A stretch of 11,896 nucleotides of DNA, taken from positions 1 through 11,896 of the forward strand of contig JAJDDU010000307.1 in the NCBI GenBank assembly GCA_029260155.1. Direction: 5' to 3'. The position numbers and the translations under genes were made by a program. Position 1 is the stretch's first letter, and every line of letters begins with the position of its first letter. The notes beneath the pieces were generated by a model that was given only the letters and a program-made list of their open reading frames with translations, ran no database searches and was not told the DNA's origin. This document shows positions 7,044 through 11,896 of this stretch, piece by piece. Source of the DNA: Phycisphaerae bacterium (lineage in GTDB: Bacteria > Planctomycetota > Phycisphaerae > UBA1845).

Positions 7044-7627
7044 GCGACTTTCAGGGTCTCCGTCGTTTCCTCGAACTGCTCGCTTGGCGTCCGCACGCGC
7101 ATCCTGTAAGGCCATGTAATGCCGCCTGCTTCGCGATAGTCGTCCAACTCGATTTCGATGGTGGTGTCTGCGGGAACGTCGCGGACGACCACGCGAGCGG
7201 GAAGGTGTGATTCCAACTCGAAGCTGACGTGCATTTCGACGTTTTCGGACAGTGGCCAGAGAATCGTCTCTAGAAGACGGGTGCGGGTAACTTCTCCCTC
7301 GGCGTCCGTTTCGACGAGGGCATCGCCGCCGATGTGCCGGACCTTGGGCTTGACGGCGAGATCCGCGTCCGCGAGAAGGTCGCCGCGCACGGCGCGCATG
7401 GCTTGGATGAATAGGGTCTCGTTCGGGCGAGCGAGGTATTTCTTGTCGCCTTCGACCAAGGAGACGGTTTGCCCGTCTGATTCGATTCGGCGGATTGGCG
7501 ATCCGTCGTCTTCGATCTGTGTTTGTACGAGCTCACCGCGTGGGTTGTCTACGGTGGTGAACTTCGTGCGGCGACCGTCGGGATGGACGCGCGACGCGGT
7601 CCATGTCCATGCCCGAGTCGCGGGTTT
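7037..7627 (-). pseudogene. In-frame C-terminal remnant of the active protease gene, cut off by a TAG
   Basis: After TAG 7630-7628 the same frame stays open for 196 residues to TAA 7037. The sequence looks like real protein from the first codons past the palindrome (WTWTASRVHPDGRRTKFTTV, then DNPRGELVQTQIEDDGSPIR) to the end (DDYREAGGITWPYRMRVRTP). There is no ATG or GTG in it; the only in-frame candidate start is TTG 7459, which lacks a ribosome site and would cut off well-formed upstream sequence. It therefore looks like the C-terminal domain of the upstream protease. The pattern of beta strands with a DDYREAGGITWPYR-type ending recalls LolA-like domains, but that assignment is weak. Its stop overlaps the next gene's start by 7 bases, as if it were normally translated. 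Alternatives are a separate TTG-started gene of 140 residues, stop-codon readthrough, or a sequencing error in the palindrome. Confidence 0.65.
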
Positions 7628-7670
7628 CTACCCGCGCGGACGTCCGCGCGGGTCGAGACCCGCGGCTCGG
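7613..7670. repeat. 58-bp near-perfect palindrome at the protease/remnant junction
   Basis: Two 29-base arms pair around 7641/7642. The inner 22 bases are perfectly self-complementary (half-site CCCGCGCGGAC). Over the whole element 26 of 29 pairs are Watson-Crick, two are G-T, and one (7629/7654) is a T-C mismatch. That mismatched base is the middle base of the TAG stop. The palindrome encodes the last 14 residues of the protease (ending DPRGRPRG) and KPATR after the stop. It resembles a mobile REP- or MITE-like hairpin; no transposase is visible. It could alternatively be a transcription-pausing hairpin. Confidence 0.85.
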
Positions 7671-8755
7671 AGGACGGCGTCCTGGAAACCTGTGAGTGTC
7701 TTGGTGATGGCGGCGAGATTGACATCGCGCGGAGTTTGGTAGGGGCGGTTCATCTGCGGGATGACGGCTTGCAGGCGGATGATCTTGTGCCTGATTCCGC
7801 TGCGTGATTCTACGGTGACGGGGACGGGCCAACGCTCCGGATAGGTGCCGAGCAAACTGGCGAAGTGGTTGGCGGAGCGGATGCGCTCGCCGCCGAAACG
7901 CACGAGGCGGTCGGACACACGGATGCCCGCGTCCCACGCGGGGCCATGCTCGTACATGTTGTTGAAGATGACGCGGTCGATGTCGTCGATGACGGTGGCG
8001 TCGAGCGTTCCGTGTCTTGCTAGGAGTCCGGCGCGCAGGTGGGGGATGAATCGCTTGATCTGATTGATGGAAATCGCGTAGCCAAGGCCGACGTTGAACC
8101 GTCCCCTGGCGTACTTGTGCATCTCGGCGGAGATTCTGCCATTGATGCCGATGACGCGCCCGTCGCGATCGAACAGTGGTCCGCCGGAATTGCCTGGGTT
8201 GATGGCTGCGTCGGTCTGGATGCAATCGGTGTAGACGAGCGTGTCGCCTTCGCCCTGATAGCGATGCAGCCCGGTAACGACGCCGAGGGTGACGGTGGGC
8301 GTGTAGTCTGTGGCCAGCGTGAACGGATTGCCGATTGCGATGGCTTCGTCGCCGACGCGAACGCTGTCTGAATCGCCCAATTCAGCGACCGGGAAGCGGT
8401 CTCTTCCGGTGAGTCGGAACATGGCGACGTCGCCGGTGACGTCGATGCCCAGAACTTCTAGGGGGTAGAGTTCTCCGTCGCCGAGGCCACCAAATCCCTT
8501 GCGCGTGCCCATCATGCCGGCGACGACGTGGAAATTGGTCAGGCCGTAGCCGCGCTCGTCGATGATGACGCCCGAACCGCCGCCGGCGCGGTCCTCGCCG
8601 AAAACGCAGACGCATGCGGGCGCGATGCGTTCGATGACTTCGATGCGACGCTGTTCGAGCTCGAAGACCTGGTCGGTGAGGTCGTCGCTTGCTCGTGCGA
8701 CGTGGAGGGCGATTAGCGGTATCAGTCCGATGATGATGTGCGCTGTTTTTCTCAT
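7628..8755 (-). CDS. Secreted trypsin-like (HtrA-type) serine protease with PDZ domain, active triad
   Basis: 375 residues from ATG 8755 to TAG 7628. Residues 1-22 form a signal peptide (MRKTAHIIIGLIPLIALHVA). The S1C protease domain at about 35-245 has its full triad: His 76 in GYGLTNFHVV, Asp 109 in VTGDVAMFRL and Ser 190 in PGNSGGPL. A PDZ-like domain covers about 262-330 (AWDAGIRVSDRLVRFGGERI). Members of this family degrade or regulate unfolded envelope proteins, often as trimers. The start overlaps the preceding gene by the four bases ATGA, and no Shine-Dalgarno site is visible, so translation probably depends on the upstream gene. The last 14 residues are encoded by the 58-bp palindrome, and the same frame continues past the stop, so the original protein was probably about 200 residues longer. 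It is the only one of the three neighbouring paralogues predicted to be catalytic. Confidence 0.93.
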   Translation of the reverse strand: MRKTAHIIIGLIPLIALHVARASDDLTDQVFELEQRRIEVIERIAPACVCVFGEDRAGGGSGVIIDERGYGLTNFHVVAGMMGTRKGFGGLGDGELYPLEVLGIDVTGDVAMFRLTGRDRFPVAELGDSDSVRVGDEAIAIGNPFTLATDYTPTVTLGVVTGLHRYQGEGDTLVYTDCIQTDAAINPGNSGGPLFDRDGRVIGINGRISAEMHKYARGRFNVGLGYAISINQIKRFIPHLRAGLLARHGTLDATVIDDIDRVIFNNMYEHGPAWDAGIRVSDRLVRFGGERIRSANHFASLLGTYPERWPVPVTVESRSGIRHKIIRLQAVIPQMNRPYQTPRDVNLAAITKTLTGFQDAVLRAAGLDPRGRPRG

Positions 8756-10011
8756 TTGGGGGCTGTTGACCCGTCGCTGGCGCTCCGGGCTCTGAAGGGT
8801 TTGATGAGGCGGATGTCGGCCCAGTCGGCATGGTCGGATAGGTCCATGTCGGTGGCGTACTCAACGACCAGTTCGAGTTTGTTGATCCCACGGAGGTCTG
8901 CGGTGAAGCTGCGCGCGGGGTCGCTGCCTGTGATCACGTTGCTGTCGAACAGCAAGCGGCCGTCGCCTTCCAGTTTGAACACAACGCTTCCGCGCGGGCG
9001 AACTGCGTCGTCGATGCCGACTGTCGCGGCGATCGACTCGTACGCTCCTTGCACATCGTAGCTCAGCAGGCTGTGGGCGTGGACGCCGATGCCCTTGTCG
9101 TAGCGGCGTCCTTCTATCGATAGCGGTCGATTGCTCGCGCTGCGATCGAAACGGGCGGGCATCGGGAGGTGCAGGAGGCCATTCGCTTCGGATCGCGATG
9201 GGTTGAGGTCGCTGAGGTAGACGATGCGTTCGCTGTCGAAGCGTACGCGTTTGATCCTCTTGACGGGGACCTCTATTTCGATTTCGAACGGCGTCTGGAA
9301 GCGAAGTGCGATCGAATCTCCGCCTGTGAGCCGACCGGCGAGCTCGGTGCCGTCGGTCAGTGTCACGTGTGCCAGCCAGCGTGTTGGGTCGCCCAACCCT
9401 TCCGCGAAAACAATGCCCGAGATGCGGTCAAGGGAAAAGGGGCGCTGCGTTTTGCCGATCAACACGCGACCGCCCTTGGGGCCAAGAGCGGTGACGCTGC
9501 CTCGAATGGCAGCGACCTCGCCGCCGCTGTGTGTGATGAGGACGTCCTTTCCGGCGAGGCGATTGGCCATTGCTTCGTCGAACATCTGTCGCGCGTCGGA
9601 GTTGCCGTCGGCTGCGTCAAACCACAGGCCTGCGAGGGTTGCGAACGGAAGCGCTAGCGCCGTTGCGAACGACGTGTCTGCGATGACGGATTCGTCGGAT
9701 TCACCCGTGATGGTGCCGCGCATTTGTCCGCCGGCGGCGAGGCGAAAAATCGTCTCGTTGGTTGCGGTGCCGACTGATTCCGATCCGTCGGTTGAATAGT
9801 CGATGGACCTCAGCTCATCGAGCGGGACGGTGACGGATTCTGGACATTCCAAGCGCGCGAGAGTCTCCGTGATGCTGACGATGGTGCACGTGAGGGTGGA
9901 TCCGTCGATGCGCTCGATGACCGGCGGACCCGTCGCTTGCGCTCTGGGCTCTGAATAGGTCGCCAAGGCGATGAGGGCTGCGTAGATTGGTCGGTTCTTG
10001 TTGGCGTTCAC
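8752..10011 (-). CDS. Secreted beta-barrel-repeat protein with C-terminal NPCBM domain
   Basis: 419 residues from GTG 10011, which overlaps the previous stop as GTGA. An ATG at 10128 in frame would overlap the previous gene by about 120 bases and place a hydrophilic stretch ahead of the signal peptide. Residues 1-26 are the signal peptide (IYAALIALATY core, AQA cleavage site). From 30 to 260 about four short repeats can be seen, each a set of beta strands with a G-x-L-x-G turn and ending in an I-x-x-I/V motif: 32-72, 87-132, 154-203 and 213-259. They resemble small Sm/SH3-like barrels. Residues 265-404 form an NPCBM module (DKGIGVHAHSLLSYDV, IDDAVRPRGSVVFKL, SDHADWADIRL), a putative carbohydrate-binding domain. 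No catalytic domain is present. It ends in a 15-residue tail (PFRARSASDG and so on) that comes largely from a dispersed repeat. Its TGA overlaps the protease ATG. A role in binding glycans or the cell surface near the protease is inference. Confidence 0.85.
   Translation of the reverse strand: MNANKNRPIYAALIALATYSEPRAQATGPPVIERIDGSTLTCTIVSITETLARLECPESVTVPLDELRSIDYSTDGSESVGTATNETIFRLAAGGQMRGTITGESDESVIADTSFATALALPFATLAGLWFDAADGNSDARQMFDEAMANRLAGKDVLITHSGGEVAAIRGSVTALGPKGGRVLIGKTQRPFSLDRISGIVFAEGLGDPTRWLAHVTLTDGTELAGRLTGGDSIALRFQTPFEIEIEVPVKRIKRVRFDSERIVYLSDLNPSRSEANGLLHLPMPARFDRSASNRPLSIEGRRYDKGIGVHAHSLLSYDVQGAYESIAATVGIDDAVRPRGSVVFKLEGDGRLLFDSNVITGSDPARSFTADLRGINKLELVVEYATDMDLSDHADWADIRLIKPFRARSASDGSTAPK
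8770..8796. repeat. 27-bp dispersed repeat, copy 2 (coding)
   Basis: Plus strand CCCGTCGCTGG to GGGCTCTGAA. On the minus strand it encodes FRARSASDG (residues 406-414), just after the NPCBM domain ends at about 404. It thus forms most of a C-terminal tail not expected in the family. Confidence 0.75.
9929..9955. repeat. 27-bp dispersed repeat, copy 3 (coding)
   Basis: Plus strand CCCGTCGCTTG to GGGCTCTGAA. On the minus strand it encodes SEPRAQATG at residues 20-28 of the same NPCBM protein, in a different reading frame from copy 2. The predicted signal-peptidase site (AQA) lies inside it. Confidence 0.75.
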
Positions 10012-11054
10012 GGTTTCTTGGAGAGATCCTGATAGTATTGTTCGACCAGCTTGCGGTATCGCGAGGGGAAACTGTCCCGAAGCGACTGGAGTATTTTCTC
10101 GCGTTCTGCCGGCGGCATTGCGCCCCATTCGGTGCCCGGTCGGATCTTGCGTGCCGACCGCAGGTTCGTGCCTTCAGCGGCGCTGCCGCCGGGCAGTTGT
10201 GAATCGGGCATGGGTGATTGCGGGGATTGCTGACCACTTCCCCCGGAGCCGGATCCACCACCTCCGCCTTGCTCATTCTGTTCGGCCTCCTCGATGAGAG
10301 CGTCGAGCAATTCTATGGCGCGAAGTTGTTTGGACTGGACACTGTCATTGGTGTAGCGGTGTCCGAGGCGGCGACCGGCGTAGACCATGAGATCGGCCAC
10401 GTCGCCTAGACGCTCCGGCTCGCGGCGGGCGAGCTCGGCCAGCATCTGCCGGGCGGACACGCGGAGGCGCTGTGCGGCCTCAGCGTGGCTGGTCAGCATG
10501 CGCCGGAGCGATTTCGCGGCTTGGCCATACTGGAGCATTTGCAACTCGGCGTAGCCCTTGAGGAAAGCGATTTCGGCTGCGTAGGGCGTGTATAGATCGA
10601 CGGCTGTTGGGTCGACCAGGAATGCCTCGATTGCGGTAGCGGCGGCCTCGACCTTGTTCTGCTCGATCAGACTCTTGATGGCGTACACTGTTGCGTTGGC
10701 AGCGATGTAGGGATCGCCGTCGCCGGAAAGACCATTCATCACGCCGAACGACTTGTCGTAGTCTTCATCGTCGTACGCGTCGAGCCCATCGCGAAACGTC
10801 GCGGATAGCACGGCCAGCGCTTCGAGCAGGAATTCCTCGGCGTCGTCATCCTCCTGGCGGTCAGACCATGCTTTGGCGATGAACTGCCTCGCGTCTTTCG
10901 GGAACGTCTCGGATTGTTGCACGTGCTTTAGGAACGCGCCGGTCATCTCGTCCACGGCGGGACCGGCCGACGCGGACAACGGCGCGCACACTATGATCAC
11001 GCCAGCCACCACGGCTGAAGCCACGGGCCACCCGTTGTTTTTTTGTGCGTTCAC
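10008..11054 (-). CDS. Secreted TPR-like helical protein with Gly-rich linker
   Basis: 348 residues from GTG 11054, which overlaps the previous TGA as GTGA and has GGAG (11063-11066) 8 bases upstream. Residues 1-30 are a signal peptide (VASAVVAGVIIVCAPLSASA). Residues 35-260 are mostly helical, with TPR-like pairs such as AAATAIEAFL and LKGYAELQMLQYGQAAKSLR (166-185), ending in an acidic helix (LLDALIEEAEQNEQ). A low-complexity linker follows at 263-290 (GGGGGSGSGGSGQQSPQS). A compact C-terminal motif at 308-345 (EWGAMPPAEREKILQSLRDS, then FPSRYRKLVEQYY) is one I associate with planctomycete envelope proteins; this is recollection, not proof. TPR-like proteins usually scaffold protein complexes, which would suit a position between a coiled-coil protein and proteases. 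Its stop overlaps the NPCBM start. Confidence 0.85.
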   Translation of the reverse strand: MNAQKNNGWPVASAVVAGVIIVCAPLSASAGPAVDEMTGAFLKHVQQSETFPKDARQFIAKAWSDRQEDDDAEEFLLEALAVLSATFRDGLDAYDDEDYDKSFGVMNGLSGDGDPYIAANATVYAIKSLIEQNKVEAAATAIEAFLVDPTAVDLYTPYAAEIAFLKGYAELQMLQYGQAAKSLRRMLTSHAEAAQRLRVSARQMLAELARREPERLGDVADLMVYAGRRLGHRYTNDSVQSKQLRAIELLDALIEEAEQNEQGGGGGSGSGGSGQQSPQSPMPDSQLPGGSAAEGTNLRSARKIRPGTEWGAMPPAEREKILQSLRDSFPSRYRKLVEQYYQDLSKKP

Positions 11055-11896
11055 GACCCGTTCTCCAACTGCCGCATTTCCGTTGCGATTTCGGCCGCAT
11101 CTCGTTGACGCTGTGTCACAGCCTCGGTCGCTTTGTTCAGCGACTGCTGCGTTTCGGAACCAGCCGATCGCTCGGTTTCAATTGCTTCGGTGCGGTGGTG
11201 TACGCGAACTTGCAGGGCTTTGAGCAGCTTCAACTCCGCCGACGGCGGCAGCAGCGGCTGGTCCTGCTTGGACTGGCCGGGTTGCCCCTGTTGCTGCTTC
11301 TGCTCCAGTTCCTTGCGTTTTTGTTCGATGGCTTCGACGAGGTTCTTTAGCGTCGCGACGATCTCCTCTTGGAGTGTCTGCGTCAACGGGCCGACGTTGA
11401 GCACTTGCAACCTCTCTCCCACGGCGTACATGTCTTCGGAAAGCTGTTCGAGAATGGCGGGGAAGACGACGGTAGTGCCCTCTTCTTCAAGGACGTGCAG
11501 TGCTTTGGCAGCGTCGTTTCCCAGACCGTTCTGGGACTCGGTGAGCTCCGCACCGCGCAGCTCTTCCGGGCGTTTGAAGTGGTCGCGACCGATGGCATGC
11601 AATTCGAGGGTGCCCGCGTTGATCTCGAGCTGGGTTACTAGCATCGCTCGGAACCGAGCCTCCAGATCGCGGAGAACTTCCTCCTGCTCTTCCTGACGAA
11701 GCTGACGCAGCGCCTCTTCGAGTTCCGCGAGGGCATCTTCCAACTCAGCCAAAGCGCGGTCCTGGTCGACTGTCGCGTCGCGCGGCTTTTCTTCTTCGAG
11801 ATCGTCGGCGGCTTTTTCCATGTGCTGCTCAGCCTGCTCGACCTGCTCCTGGCCTGGAGTCGGCTTGCCGGACGATTCGCCGCCCTGTTGACCACC
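11051..11896 (-). CDS. Coiled-coil, Gln/Glu-rich protein, 5' end beyond the window
   Basis: 281 residues are visible. The frame is open through the right edge, so ATG 11821 inside it is probably an internal Met. The visible part starts with a Gly/Gln/Ser-rich stretch (GGQQGGESSGKPTPG). A strongly charged heptad-like coiled coil follows at about visible residues 20-90 (DRALAELEDALAELEEALRQ). Next is a mixed helical domain at about 90-190, a Gln-rich patch at about 196-213 (KQQQGQPGQSKQDQ), and a last coiled coil at about 219-277. No catalytic motif is visible. Similar long coiled-coil proteins in planctomycetes often sit downstream of MoxR/DUF58/VWA genes, but none is in this window. An N-terminal signal or membrane segment cannot be judged. 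Its TGA overlaps the next start, so it is part of the same transcription unit. Confidence 0.85.
   Translation of the reverse strand, partial: GGQQGGESSGKPTPGQEQVEQAEQHMEKAADDLEEEKPRDATVDQDRALAELEDALAELEEALRQLRQEEQEEVLRDLEARFRAMLVTQLEINAGTLELHAIGRDHFKRPEELRGAELTESQNGLGNDAAKALHVLEEEGTTVVFPAILEQLSEDMYAVGERLQVLNVGPLTQTLQEEIVATLKNLVEAIEQKRKELEQKQQQGQPGQSKQDQPLLPPSAELKLLKALQVRVHHRTEAIETERSAGSETQQSLNKATEAVTQRQRDAAEIATEMRQLENGS
11063..11066 (-). promoter_or_regulatory. Ribosome binding site deciding a GTG start
   Basis: GGAG on the minus strand, 8 bases before GTG 11054, within the end of the coiled-coil gene. It supports the unusual GTG start of the TPR-like gene. Confidence 0.6.

Noticed and set aside
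7533..8225. A 230-codon minus-strand frame overlapping the active protease gene
   Set aside because: Its Arg/Pro-rich translation is the off-frame reading of the protease gene and palindrome; the protease frame carries the His, Asp and Ser motifs.
10005..11054. Matching start regions of the TPR and NPCBM genes (GTGAACGC, proteins MNAQKN and MNANKN)
   Set aside because: The match is only about 9 bases and the proteins differ right after it. Chance or shared start constraints explain it as well as duplication.

Overview
All recognisable genes in this window lie on the minus strand, so transcription runs from the right edge to the left edge. The DNA is GC-rich (roughly 60% by eye). The gene types are an FG-GAP repeat protein, an NPCBM protein, long coiled-coil and Gly-rich periplasmic proteins, clusters of secreted trypsin-like proteins, and short dispersed GC-rich repeats. 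Together they suggest a member of the Planctomycetota outside the AT-richer anammox group. This is an inference from gene content; no rRNA or other marker gene is present.

Right part (11896 to 4828): a tightly packed series of coding units whose ends overlap by 1 to 7 bases. In order of transcription they are: the C-terminal part of a Gln/Glu-rich coiled-coil protein; a secreted TPR-like protein with a Gly-rich linker; a secreted protein with about four small beta-barrel repeats and a C-terminal NPCBM domain; a secreted trypsin/HtrA-like protease with an intact His-Asp-Ser triad; an in-frame remnant separated from that protease by one stop codon inside a 58-bp palindrome; and two further HtrA-like proteins with PDZ domains. 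Both of the last two have lost all three catalytic residues. The layout suggests a co-translated envelope module with one active protease and two pseudoproteases.

Middle (4827 to 2362): after a 231-bp gap comes a free-standing protein made only of Clp N-type repeats, with no AAA+ ATPase. Then comes a secreted octaheme cytochrome c of the hydroxylamine oxidoreductase (HAO) family with eight CxxCH motifs. A perfect GC-rich hairpin follows it.

Left part (2185 to 1): a secreted FG-GAP/VCBS-type protein with 13 visible calcium-loop repeats, open at the left edge. Its last visible unit is out of register, and a 75-bp stretch there is an exact copy of one 348 bp away.

Three copies of a 27-bp repeat are scattered through the window. 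Two of them supply coding sequence at the two ends of the NPCBM gene. No tRNA, rRNA, CRISPR array or transposase was seen. No stretch longer than 300 bases lacks a gene.
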